Source: Alphaproteobacteria bacterium (GTDB taxonomy: Bacteria > Pseudomonadota > Alphaproteobacteria > JAPYRI01). From it: a stretch of DNA of 33,983 bases. Both the position numbers and the translations under genes were made by a program. The stretch is taken from the NCBI GenBank assembly GCA_029941135.1, contig JAPYRI010000025.1, positions 1-33,983 of the forward strand, read 5' to 3'. Below are positions 15,207-23,436 of this stretch, piece after piece; the first letter of the stretch is position 1; each line of letters opens with the position of its first letter. The notes under the pieces were generated by a model. That model was given only the letters and a program-made list of their open reading frames with translations. It did not search any database and had not been told where the DNA came from.

Positions 15207-16058
15207 TTAGGGAGAACCGGCCGCCGCACTGTCCACGCTGACGGTCTCAACGGCCGCAAACATGTTGCCCTGGGCAATCTCTTCCATTGATCCGGCAAAG
15301 GTGAGGCAGAACAATGTTTTGCCATCGGCTCCACCTAATTGGCAGGCGACCGCGCGCTTGCCGCCTGCGTCGACTTCGTGTGTCACTGTGCCGCCATCTT
15401 CCATTCTAAAAAATTTGCCGGCGAGAAAACCGCTGACCCAAATCCCACCATCCACATCCAGACAAATGCCGTCCGGCCCGGCGTCAGGTAATTCCCCAAA
15501 CGTTCGGCGTCCGCTTAATGAACCGTCTTCGTCGATGTCGAAAGTGGTCAGTTTGTTGGCAAACGTTTCTGCGACCACCAGATTTTTTCCATCGGGTGTA
15601 ATCACAGCGCCATTAGGGAATACCAAGTCATCGGCGACAATGCGCGCCGCCCCATCGGGAGTAACCAGAACCATGTTGGCATTCTTGGGCTCTGCACCGC
15701 CCAGCAGGTCGTAGCCGAAATTTCCGATGTATGCCCGACCTTGACCATCAACCACCATGTCGTTGGGGTGGCCAGTTACAAATGGCGATAAATCGGCGTA
15801 ATCTGATAATTGACCGTTGGAATATTTGAGTAATTTTTCGTCTTCCATGGAGACGATCAACATGGACCCGTCAGGGAGAAAACCCAGTCCGGATGGCTGG
15901 GCTTCGACGGATACGATTTCGTCCCTGTCTCCACTTTCGGTCAATGTGTAAACAATCCGTCCTTGCATGTCGGACATCCACAACTTGCCGTCATGCCAAC
16001 GGGGGCCTTCCAAGAAATTAAAGTTGTCGGCAAGCATGGTTGTTGTCTTGGTAATCAT
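15207..16058 (-). CDS. SMP-30/gluconolactonase family protein
   Basis: A 283-residue six-bladed beta-propeller lactonase. Metal-site residues of the family can be seen in order: Glu in NFLEGPRWHDGKLWMSD, Asn in HPNDMVVDGQGRAYIGN, Asn in FPNGAVITPDGKNLVV and Asp in GPDGICLDVDGGIWVSG. Members hydrolyse sugar lactones or other cyclic esters with a divalent cation. The ATG at 16058..16056 is chosen because GGGGGAG ends about 5 bases before it; an upstream ATG at 16085 is less well placed. It is divergent from hyuA, which may point to a shared regulator and pathway. Confidence 0.9.
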   Translation of the reverse strand: MITKTTTMLADNFNFLEGPRWHDGKLWMSDMQGRIVYTLTESGDRDEIVSVEAQPSGLGFLPDGSMLIVSMEDEKLLKYSNGQLSDYADLSPFVTGHPNDMVVDGQGRAYIGNFGYDLLGGAEPKNANMVLVTPDGAARIVADDLVFPNGAVITPDGKNLVVAETFANKLTTFDIDEDGSLSGRRTFGELPDAGPDGICLDVDGGIWVSGFLAGKFFRMEDGGTVTHEVDAGGKRAVACQLGGADGKTLFCLTFAGSMEEIAQGNMFAAVETVSVDSAAAGSP

Positions 16059-16402
16059 CTTACTCCCCCTGCATTGACCGATCATTGCGCCGGTTCAATG
16101 ATCGAATATATCGTCGATGTTGATATCCGTTTTTATTGGCCGCTAGACTACCTGTGCACCGAAGGAAATAACACTCAAAATGTTATAAATATTTACGGTT
16201 GTGAATTTTGACTTGGAAATTCTTGAAAGACCTTTTTGCGCAGAATTTGCTTTAGATTTTCAAAACAAGTGCACTTTTGTGTGGTCCGCGATTGATAGCT
16301 GTCGGCCCTTCGAATTTCATAAACATCTGGCAAAATTACAGTTTCTCTGATTGGTTAGAAAATACTGTTTATCGGAAAACTAATTTATTGCGGGGAGACG
16401 AT
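16059..16402. promoter_or_regulatory. Divergent control region between the lactonase and hyuA
   Basis: This 344-base AT-rich gap holds no convincing gene and must contain promoters for both divergent units. Visible symmetry includes ATCGA-N8-TCGAT at 16101-16118 near the lactonase start, and a palindromic element at 16261-16279 nearer hyuA (listed separately). An open frame continues upstream of the hyuA ATG to 16277, but it has no family similarity and no ribosome site. Confidence 0.45.
16261..16279. promoter_or_regulatory. Candidate operator palindrome upstream of hyuA
   Basis: AAGTGCACTT (16267-16276) is a perfect 10-bp palindrome, and the arms CAAAA (16261-16265) and TTTTG (16275-16279) form a second overlapping inverted repeat. 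It is about 125 bases before the hyuA ATG, a place where a local regulator could bind. No regulator gene is in the window. Confidence 0.3.
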
Positions 16403-18466
16403 ATGGGGTACCGGATCTCGGTGGACAGCGGCGGTACTTTTACTGATGTAATCGTCGCGGATATTGAAGGTGGCCATACCGTCGGTAAATCTCTAACGAC
16501 GCCAGATCGCATTTGGAATGGAATGCGCGGGGCCATGGAAAATGCCGCTGATTTGCTCAGCATTAGTTTTATTGACCTCCTTCAGCAAACCGATATTTTG
16601 ATCTATGGGACCACCCGCTCGACCAATGCCATCGTTCAGAACAAAGTGGCGAAAACAGCACTGCTCACGACGGAAGGTTTTCCCGATACTTTAGTGCTGA
16701 AGGAAGGGGGAAAATTTCGGCCCCACGATCTCAATATGGTTTATCCGGAACCCTACATCCCGCGCAGTCATACATTCGAGATCACCGAACGGGTGAGCAG
16801 CGAAGGCGAAGTTACTGTCAAACTCGATGCGACCCAAACTCGAGAAATTTTGGCCATACTCCTCAAACGGAATTTCGAAGCTGTGGCTGTGTGTTTTTTA
16901 TGGTCGATTGCCAACCCTGAAAATGAACTGGAAATGGCGCAATTGCTGGATGAATGCCTCCCTGGTATGCCTTACACATTGTCCCACCAACTGGTGCCGA
17001 TTATCCGCGAATACCGGCGTGCTTCGGCCACCGCAATTGATGCGTCCTTGAAACCGCTCATGCAAGAACACTTGCGCGAGATGAATAATGATCTGCGCGC
17101 GGCAGGCTATGAAAATGAAATTTTGGTCAGCACGTCTGTCGGTGGGTGCCTCCACGTGGAGGAGCTGATTGAACGCCCAATTCACACGGTGAAATGCGGG
17201 CCTGCCATGGCACCGGTAGCAGGACTTACTTATTCCCAAATGGAAAACATGGGGCAGGACGTGATCATCTGCGACACCGGCGGCACCACATTTGATGTAA
17301 GTCTTGTTCGCGACGGGCAGTTGAAGTTTACACGCGAGACGTGGCTTGGCGGCCAGTATACGGGGCATTTGTTGGGAATTTCATCGGTCGATGTGCGCAG
17401 CATTGGTGCCGGCGGCGGATCGATCGCTTGGATTGACGACGGCGGCCTCATGCGGGTGGGGCCCCACAGTGCAGGCGCCGACCCGGGGCCCGCGTGTTAC
17501 GGCAATGGCGGCGATGAACCGACGGTCACGGATGCGGCCACCGTGCTCGGCTATTTGGACCCAAATTTTTTCCTGGGCGGCCGCATGCGCTTAGATGTAG
17601 AGGCTTCGCGACGGGTGACCGGGCGGATCGCCGCTCAAATTGAACAATCAATCGAGGACACGGCGTTTGCCATCTGCAATCTTGCCAATGAATTGATGAT
17701 TAAAGCGATCCACGAAATTACCGTCAGTGAAGGCTTTGACCCGCGCGAGTGTACATTGGTTGCGGGTGGGGGAGCCGCCGGTTTAAATATCATGCCGATT
17801 GCACGCGAAGTCGGATGCGAGCGCATAATTCTGCCCAAAGTAGCGAGTGCGCTAAGCGCCAGTGGAATGCAGTTTTCTGACATTGTAACTGAGCGTACGA
17901 TCAGCAGTGTGACAGTGTCGGATCGATTTAATTTCGATGCGGTCAATGGGGCATTGCTTAAAATCGATGAAGATTTACGATTGTTCGCCAAAGGGCTTGA
18001 AGGCGAAGGTCGGGAGAAATTCAAAATCGAATTTTTTGTCGAAGCCCGATATCAATCTCAAGTGTGGGAACTGGATGTGCCTTTGCCAGTTGAACGGTTC
18101 AATAATCAATCGGATGTTGACGCGTTAATCGAGGCATTTCACCAAGTTCACGGTCGGGTGTTCGCGATTCGCGATGAAGGAAGCCACGTCGAGTGTATTA
18201 ATTGGAAAGGCATTCTGACAGTACAATTGCTGCATCCGAACATTCACACCACTAAAATTACTGAAACTTCTATGGGGAAACCTGTGAGTACCCGTACGGC
18301 ATTTTTCGGCGATGGCGGTGTCGAAACACCGATTTATCGAGAGCTTCAGAAGGGCGCGCAAATCAAGGGTCCGGCAATTATTGAAGAGCCCACCACAACC
18401 ATCGTCATCTACCCTGGTATGTCGGCGCGGGTGAGCGGCGGGAACAATTTTATTCTCGAACTTTGA
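16403..18466 (+). CDS. hyuA: Hydantoinase/oxoprolinase family protein, subunit A (HyuA-like)
   Basis: A 687-residue ATPase subunit of the N-methylhydantoinase/5-oxoprolinase/acetophenone carboxylase family, which phosphorylates an amide or enol oxygen so that the partner subunit can open or carboxylate it. The N-terminal phosphate-1 loop is DSGGTFTD (residues 8-15). The second nucleotide motif is DTGGTTFDVSLV (from D291). Further family blocks are CGPAMAPVAGL, RSIGAGGGSIAWIDDGG and GADPGPACYG. The start at 16403 has GGGGAG 5 bases upstream and begins MGYRISVDSGG, the usual N-terminus. hyuB follows after 30 bases. The substrate cannot be assigned from sequence: hydantoin, oxoproline and aryl ketone enzymes share these motifs. 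Confidence 0.92.
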   Translation: MGYRISVDSGGTFTDVIVADIEGGHTVGKSLTTPDRIWNGMRGAMENAADLLSISFIDLLQQTDILIYGTTRSTNAIVQNKVAKTALLTTEGFPDTLVLKEGGKFRPHDLNMVYPEPYIPRSHTFEITERVSSEGEVTVKLDATQTREILAILLKRNFEAVAVCFLWSIANPENELEMAQLLDECLPGMPYTLSHQLVPIIREYRRASATAIDASLKPLMQEHLREMNNDLRAAGYENEILVSTSVGGCLHVEELIERPIHTVKCGPAMAPVAGLTYSQMENMGQDVIICDTGGTTFDVSLVRDGQLKFTRETWLGGQYTGHLLGISSVDVRSIGAGGGSIAWIDDGGLMRVGPHSAGADPGPACYGNGGDEPTVTDAATVLGYLDPNFFLGGRMRLDVEASRRVTGRIAAQIEQSIEDTAFAICNLANELMIKAIHEITVSEGFDPRECTLVAGGGAAGLNIMPIAREVGCERIILPKVASALSASGMQFSDIVTERTISSVTVSDRFNFDAVNGALLKIDEDLRLFAKGLEGEGREKFKIEFFVEARYQSQVWELDVPLPVERFNNQSDVDALIEAFHQVHGRVFAIRDEGSHVECINWKGILTVQLLHPNIHTTKITETSMGKPVSTRTAFFGDGGVETPIYRELQKGAQIKGPAIIEEPTTTIVIYPGMSARVSGGNNFILEL

Positions 18467-18496
18467 CAACTGCAGCAACTTCCAAGGGGTTGAACA

Positions 18497-20296
18497 ATGA
18501 CGGTTGAAGAAAGCAATTCCAAACAGGATCTGGATCCTGTCTTAACTGCGGTATTGGCCAACCGGTTGGACGGCATCGTTCGCGAGATGTCCAATACCAT
18601 GCTGCGCTCAGCACGTTCGGCTGTCATCAACAGCGCACGCGATTTTTCATGCTCTATCGTGACCGCTGAGAACGATCTGCTCGCGAGTGCCGAAGGTTTG
18701 CCGGTTCACATCTTTGGATCGAACCTCCAAGCCGCCTCAATGTGTGATTTGCATACTGATCTGGCAGAGGGAGATGCCTATCTTCACAATGACCCATATT
18801 TGGGCAATACCCACCCGGCCGACCACACTATTTTGGTACCCGTGTTTCATGATGGCGAACACATGTTCACAGTTTGCGCCAAGGCCCATCAAGCCGATAT
18901 CGGTAACAGCGCGCCAACCACCTACCACCCTGCCGCGAAAGACGTTTACGAGGAGGGATCCTTGATATTCCCGTGTGTACGGGTCGAACGAGATTACCAG
19001 CAAAACAACGACATCGTCCGCATGTGCCGCAGCCGCATTCGCGTGCCCAATCAATGGCAAGGGGATTTCCTGGCAGGCATCGGGTCGGCGCGTATCGGCG
19101 AGCGGCGACTAAAGGAGTTTTGCGAGAAATATGGGCGTGACACGATCCGCATATTTATTGACCAATGGTTTGATTATTCCGAACGCCGAATGGTGCAGGC
19201 AATCAAGAATATGCCCAAGGCACAGATGATCAATCATGGCGCCCATGATCCCTTCGAGCCCTTGTTGCCCGACGGCATTCCCATAAAAGTGATTATCAAT
19301 GTGGACCCGGATGAAGCGGTCATCGACATTGATCTTCGCGACAACATCGATTGCGTTGATTGCGGGTTCAACGAATCTGAAGCTTGCGCCACTTCCAACG
19401 TTGTCGCCGGCGTGTTTAATTGCCTCGGCGCGGATGTTCCTAACAATGCAGGTAGCATGCGGCGCATCCGCGTTCACCTGCGCGAAAATTGCGTCGTCGG
19501 CATTCCACGTTTCCCGCATAGTTGCTCGGTCGCAACCACCAACGTTGCCGATCGGCTGGTCAACATAACGCAATCCGCGTTTGCCCAATTGGGCGAAGGC
19601 TACGGAATCGCCCAAGGCGGTGCATCCATGGGCGGCGGCAATGCTGTGGTTTCGGGCGCAGATTTCCGCCGGGATGGGGAGCTTTATATCAATCAAATGT
19701 TCTTGGGCAGTGGGGGCGGGCCCGCAACACCGCAAAATGATGGCTGGGTCACATACGGCATTCCTGTTGTGTCCGGCCTTATGTACCGGGACAGCGTTGA
19801 GGTTGATGAACTGAAGCACCCGATTGAAGTTAAGTCATTACGTTTGGTATCCGGGGGCGGAGGTGCCGGAAAGTTTCGCGGCGCGCCGGGCGCCGAAGTC
19901 ATCTACGGTTCAAAAAAAGATGTCATGACGGTCGCCTGTCCATGCGACGGGCAACATAATCCGCCTGAGGGCGTGCGCGGGGGTGAACACGGTCAGAAGG
20001 CATCGACTTATAAAATTTCACGCAATGGCGACCGGGAGAAACTGCCGAATGTCATTCAAATGGATTTTATGCCGGGCGAGTTATTGATGGCGATTGATAA
20101 TGGCGGTGGAGGCTACGGCAATCCTTTGGAGCGCGACACCGACAGGGTGCTCCATGATGTGCGCGAAAACTGGGAAAGTTTGGAAAGGGCGCGCGACGTT
20201 TACGGCGTTGTGATTACTGGCACCATTGATGGCGAAAATCTCGCTGTAAATCAGGGCGCCACAGATAAACTTCGTGCACAGATGGCGACGCAATAA
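18497..20296 (+). CDS. hyuB: Hydantoinase/oxoprolinase family protein, subunit B (HyuB-like)
   Basis: A 599-residue partner of HyuA, about the usual length for subunit B. Conserved blocks are LANRLDGIVREMSNTMLRSARS, NDPYLGNTHPADH (from N98) and AHQADIG (residues 130-136), the latter two containing the His/Asp metal-site cluster known from carboxylase structures; the more usual 'HHxDIGG' form is AHQADIG here. GGGNAVVSG and SGGGGAGKFRGAPG glycine loops appear in the C-terminal half. AAGGGGT precedes the ATG by 6 bases. The pair is followed on the same strand by a class III aminotransferase 17 bases downstream, so an operon is likely. Confidence 0.93.
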   Translation: MTVEESNSKQDLDPVLTAVLANRLDGIVREMSNTMLRSARSAVINSARDFSCSIVTAENDLLASAEGLPVHIFGSNLQAASMCDLHTDLAEGDAYLHNDPYLGNTHPADHTILVPVFHDGEHMFTVCAKAHQADIGNSAPTTYHPAAKDVYEEGSLIFPCVRVERDYQQNNDIVRMCRSRIRVPNQWQGDFLAGIGSARIGERRLKEFCEKYGRDTIRIFIDQWFDYSERRMVQAIKNMPKAQMINHGAHDPFEPLLPDGIPIKVIINVDPDEAVIDIDLRDNIDCVDCGFNESEACATSNVVAGVFNCLGADVPNNAGSMRRIRVHLRENCVVGIPRFPHSCSVATTNVADRLVNITQSAFAQLGEGYGIAQGGASMGGGNAVVSGADFRRDGELYINQMFLGSGGGPATPQNDGWVTYGIPVVSGLMYRDSVEVDELKHPIEVKSLRLVSGGGGAGKFRGAPGAEVIYGSKKDVMTVACPCDGQHNPPEGVRGGEHGQKASTYKISRNGDREKLPNVIQMDFMPGELLMAIDNGGGGYGNPLERDTDRVLHDVRENWESLERARDVYGVVITGTIDGENLAVNQGATDKLRAQMATQ

Positions 20297-20313
20297 TTAT
20301 CTGACACGGTAAA

Positions 20314-21669
20314 ATGGTGAAAATAAGCATGACTGTATTCCCAGACTCCCAGTCAAAATCCGCGCAGCACTTTGAGCAGGCCAAAGAAATCCTGCCCATG
20401 GGGGGCAGCCGGTCGTTACTGCATATGGATCCCTATCCCCTATTTGCCAAATCAGCCGAAGGTTGCCGCATAACCGATATGGACGGCGTCGAGCGGGTTG
20501 ATTTTGTCAATAACTACACGACTTTGCTGTTGGGGCACTGTCATCCGGCGGTCGTCGCGGCGGTCCAGAAACAAGCCGCGATTGGTATGTGCTGGGCATT
20601 GCCCGATGAAGCTGAATACCGATTGGCCGCGCTGTTGTGTGCACGCGTGCCGTCAGTAGAACAAGTCCGCTTTTGTAACAGCGGAACTGAGGCGGTTATG
20701 ACGGCCATCAAAGCCGCGCGCGCCTATACCGAAAAGCCGAAGATCGCCAAGATCGAGGGGGCTTATCACGGCTCTTACGACTATGCCGAAGTGAGCCTTG
20801 CGTCCGACCCCCAGAACTGGGGTCAGGGAGACCCGGTGTCGGTGGCCTATTCGCGGGGTGTGCCGCAGGGAGTTTTGAACGACGTCGTGGTTCTGCCGCA
20901 CAATAAAGTGGAAGAATCGCGCCGAATTTTGGAGACCCATAGGGACCAGCTTGCGGGTGTGCTGTTTGATGCCATCCCGGCCAAAATCGGCTGCATCCCG
21001 GCGGACCCAGAGTACACAGCGATGCTGCGCGACTTCACTCGCGATACCGACACGGTATTTATTTTGGACGAAGTGCTGACATTCCGGGCAGGATTTGCCG
21101 GTGTTCAAGGCGCGTATGACATCGATCCCGATATCACCACTCTGGGCAAAGTCATCGGTGGTGGCTTGCCCATAGGCGCGATTGCTGGGCGCAAAAAGTT
21201 TATGGAGGTGTTCGATCAGCGCCGGGGTACACCGGGTCTCGCCCACACCGGCACTTTTAATGCCAACCCGATGAGCATGGTCGCAGGCCTCGCGGCAATG
21301 ATAACTTTGCAACGAGAAGATTTCGACCGACTGAATGATCTTGGCCAGTATGCCCGCGACACCTTGGCCGAAACTTTCCGCATTGCCGGTGTTGAAGGGC
21401 AAGTAACAGGGGATAATTCACTGTTTTATATACAGCTCGGTGAAGATGAGATTATCGACTACCGTAGCGCCTATCCGGCCCATAGCGGCGAACGGGCCGA
21501 GATCATCGAGCAGCTTTACAAGCACCTGCTCAATCAGGGTTCAATAATTGCGCCTTTTGGAGTCGGCTGTCTGTCGACGCCCATGGAACGACCTGATATA
21601 GACAGGCTCGCCGAGGGGTTGCTGAGCGGCTTGCGTGCTTTGACGGCGGGCACGCTTAAGGTCGCCTAA
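20314..21669 (+). CDS. Class III aminotransferase (glutamate-1-semialdehyde aminomutase-like)
   Basis: A 451-residue PLP enzyme of the HemL-like branch. Signatures are VDFVNNYTTLLLGHCHPAVV near the N-terminus, FCNSGTEAVMTAIKAAR (PLP phosphate cup), EGAYHGSYDY, the pyridine-binding D252 in ILDEVLTFR and Schiff-base lysine K279 in TLGKVIGGGLPIGAIAG. HTGTFNANPMSMVAG follows. It is unlikely to be the haem-pathway HemL itself because it stands in a hydantoinase operon; a catabolic transaminase or aminomutase acting on an amino or beta-amino acid is the better inference. The ATG at 20329, with GGTGA 8 bases upstream, is an alternative start. Confidence 0.88.
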   Translation: MVKISMTVFPDSQSKSAQHFEQAKEILPMGGSRSLLHMDPYPLFAKSAEGCRITDMDGVERVDFVNNYTTLLLGHCHPAVVAAVQKQAAIGMCWALPDEAEYRLAALLCARVPSVEQVRFCNSGTEAVMTAIKAARAYTEKPKIAKIEGAYHGSYDYAEVSLASDPQNWGQGDPVSVAYSRGVPQGVLNDVVVLPHNKVEESRRILETHRDQLAGVLFDAIPAKIGCIPADPEYTAMLRDFTRDTDTVFILDEVLTFRAGFAGVQGAYDIDPDITTLGKVIGGGLPIGAIAGRKKFMEVFDQRRGTPGLAHTGTFNANPMSMVAGLAAMITLQREDFDRLNDLGQYARDTLAETFRIAGVEGQVTGDNSLFYIQLGEDEIIDYRSAYPAHSGERAEIIEQLYKHLLNQGSIIAPFGVGCLSTPMERPDIDRLAEGLLSGLRALTAGTLKVA

Positions 21670-21722
21670 CCCGGTTTTCACCGATACCATGTGCCCGTTT
21701 TTCGAATTTGGAATGATTTGCA

Positions 21723-22322
21723 ATGTCCATGGTTATTAACCGCCGGGACCTCGACTTTTTGCTGAACGAGGTTCTTGATACTGAACGCCTACTTAATCGA
21801 GAGAAGTATGCCGAGCACGACCTCTCGACTTTGAACGCGGTCCTCAATACCGCCCACGATATAGCCGAGGACAAATTTGCCCCCCATGCTGATAAATCGG
21901 ATGCTGAAGAACCGTATTTTGACGGCGAGCGGGTCCACATCATTCCAGAGGTTGCCGATGCCCTGGAAACTTTGACGATTGACGCAAAATCTTTGGCGGC
22001 GGCGATTGCGCGCGCACGGGTCACGACCACGTGTTTGGCCGAAGTTGGGCAACGCGGCGAAAACAATCTGTTTTTGGCCAATGCCACCGTCTATTTGGAA
22101 ATGATGGGCCGGATCGTGATGTCGTGGATATGGCTACGGCAAGCCATCGTGGCGGTGCAAGCGATTGGCGACGTTGAAGGCGAAGATAAAGCGTTTTACG
22201 ACGGCAAAATTCAAGCCTGTCATTATTTTATTCGCTGGGAATTGTCCAAGGCACAAACCGAGGCCGATTTGTTGGAAAGCCTCGACTCGACCTGTCTCCT
22301 TATGCCTGAGGCCGCGTTCTGA
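21723..22322 (+). CDS. Internally deleted acyl-CoA dehydrogenase (N- and C-terminal ends only)
   Basis: A 199-residue open frame whose two halves resemble opposite ends of the roughly 600-residue acyl-CoA dehydrogenases that carry an extra C-terminal domain. Residues 1 to about 84 (INRRDLDFLLNEVLD, AEDKFAPHADKSD, FDGERVHIIPEV) match the N-terminal helix region. Residues from about 90 (LAAAIARARVTTTCLAE, LFLANATVYLEMMGRIVMSW, AFYDGKIQACHYFIRWEL, LLESLDSTCLLMPE) match the C-terminal domain. The FAD-binding middle and catalytic glutamate are missing, with the junction near 21975. The frame is intact, so it may be a recent in-frame deletion, a decaying gene, or a small protein with a new role. 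Enzymatic activity is not expected. It ends 3 bases before the convergent dehydrogenase stop. Confidence 0.7.
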   Translation: MSMVINRRDLDFLLNEVLDTERLLNREKYAEHDLSTLNAVLNTAHDIAEDKFAPHADKSDAEEPYFDGERVHIIPEVADALETLTIDAKSLAAAIARARVTTTCLAEVGQRGENNLFLANATVYLEMMGRIVMSWIWLRQAIVAVQAIGDVEGEDKAFYDGKIQACHYFIRWELSKAQTEADLLESLDSTCLLMPEAAF

Positions 22323-22325
22323 GCC

Positions 22326-23354
22326 TTATAATTCGAGCATCACTTTGCATTGATGACTGGGCGTGCGCAGATTTTCGAACGCATCGGCAAAAGTATCGAA
22401 TGCAACCACGTCGGTAATCAAGGCTTCGCCGTCAATGCGGTCACCGGCAATGAGGTCGATGACGAACTCGAAATCGGCGCGTACGTACCCGATGACGAAC
22501 TGCATGTTGAGCTCTTTAGCCACCGCTTTCATGGGGACAAACGTATCCAACTGGTCGCAAACGCCAACGACCACGACCTTGCCGGAAGTGGGAGCAAAAT
22601 CGACGCAGTTTTGGATCATGCCGGGAATGCCGACGCACTCGAATATGACCGAAGGGCGGCGTCCGCCGCATGCCTGTTTTACTTGCGTGCGCATGTCACC
22701 ATCGGGATTGACGACAGCCGTTGCACCGAATTTTTCGGCCATTTTAATGCGATCCGGCGCACGTTCGCTCACCACCACGTTACGGGCGCCCATGAAGCGC
22801 GCCCAGAGGGTGACCGCGAGGCCAATGGGTCCCGCGCCCAAAATCAGCACGTCGGATCCGGCTTCAAAGTTTGCCTTTTTTACCGCATGCAGCCCCACTG
22901 CCAAGGGTTCGACCAGAGCGCCTTCGCGAAAACTGACAGATTGCGGCAGTTTGATGGACTCGAATGCGCTCACCCGCACAAATTCGGCGTAAGCGCCACT
23001 TTCCTGGCCCATCCCCAGAATTCTGCCCCCTTGCTCGCAATACCAGCCCTGACCCTTGAGACACATCAAGCATTTGCCGCATCCCATAACAGGCAATGAA
23101 CATACCCGGTCGCCGGATTTCCACAGGCCGGCCACATCTTTTCCGATCTCAACCACTTCGCCGGAAAACTCGTGCCCCATGATCGAGCCGCCGGGTGGCG
23201 CCAGCGCCGATCCGGCTTTAGACGCATGCAGGTCAGAGCCGCAAATACCGCAATCACGCACTTTCAGAATAAGATCGCCGGCGCCAGGTATGGGATCGGC
23301 CACGTCCTCGATGGAAAGCGGGGTGCCAGCTTGGTGAAATACGGCTGCTTTCAT
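22326..23354 (-). CDS. Zinc-dependent alcohol dehydrogenase (MDR family)
   Basis: A 342-residue medium-chain dehydrogenase of the threonine/sorbitol dehydrogenase type. Catalytic zinc ligands are C38 (GICGSD) and H61-E62 (MGHEFSG), with a Glu in EGALVEPLAVG. The structural zinc site has all four cysteines: C92, C95, C98 and C106. The Rossmann loop is LILGAGPIGLAV near residues 170-181, and VVSERAPDR afterwards could set NAD versus NADP preference. It likely oxidises a secondary alcohol or polyol. It is convergent with the hyu operon and divergent from cobQ. Substrate unknown. Confidence 0.9.
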   Translation of the reverse strand: MKAAVFHQAGTPLSIEDVADPIPGAGDLILKVRDCGICGSDLHASKAGSALAPPGGSIMGHEFSGEVVEIGKDVAGLWKSGDRVCSLPVMGCGKCLMCLKGQGWYCEQGGRILGMGQESGAYAEFVRVSAFESIKLPQSVSFREGALVEPLAVGLHAVKKANFEAGSDVLILGAGPIGLAVTLWARFMGARNVVVSERAPDRIKMAEKFGATAVVNPDGDMRTQVKQACGGRRPSVIFECVGIPGMIQNCVDFAPTSGKVVVVGVCDQLDTFVPMKAVAKELNMQFVIGYVRADFEFVIDLIAGDRIDGEALITDVVAFDTFADAFENLRTPSHQCKVMLEL

Positions 23355-23436
23355 GGACTAGTCCTTCTGATAAAGTGCGCTACAAGTTTAGGCCTTCCGG
23401 CGAGCCCTTGCAATTACGCGCGCTTTGTTATTACCA

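Noticed and set aside
19109-19819. Long antisense open frame inside hyuB (236 codons).
   Set aside because: It is fully antisense to a gene with clear family motifs, shows no domain or ribosome site, and has atypical His/Ala-rich composition.
20653-21402. Antisense open frame (249 codons) in the class III aminotransferase.
   Set aside because: The plus-strand gene has an intact PLP site and operon context; the antisense product has no family features.
20314-21669. Assignment of the class III aminotransferase as HemL (haem pathway).
   Set aside because: The context is a hydantoinase operon, and alphaproteobacteria normally make 5-aminolevulinate with ALA synthase; only the superfamily level is supported.
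23355-23436. Possible cobalamin riboswitch before cobQ.
   Set aside because: Only about 80 bases separate the divergent genes, and no B12-box-like element or long folded leader is visible.
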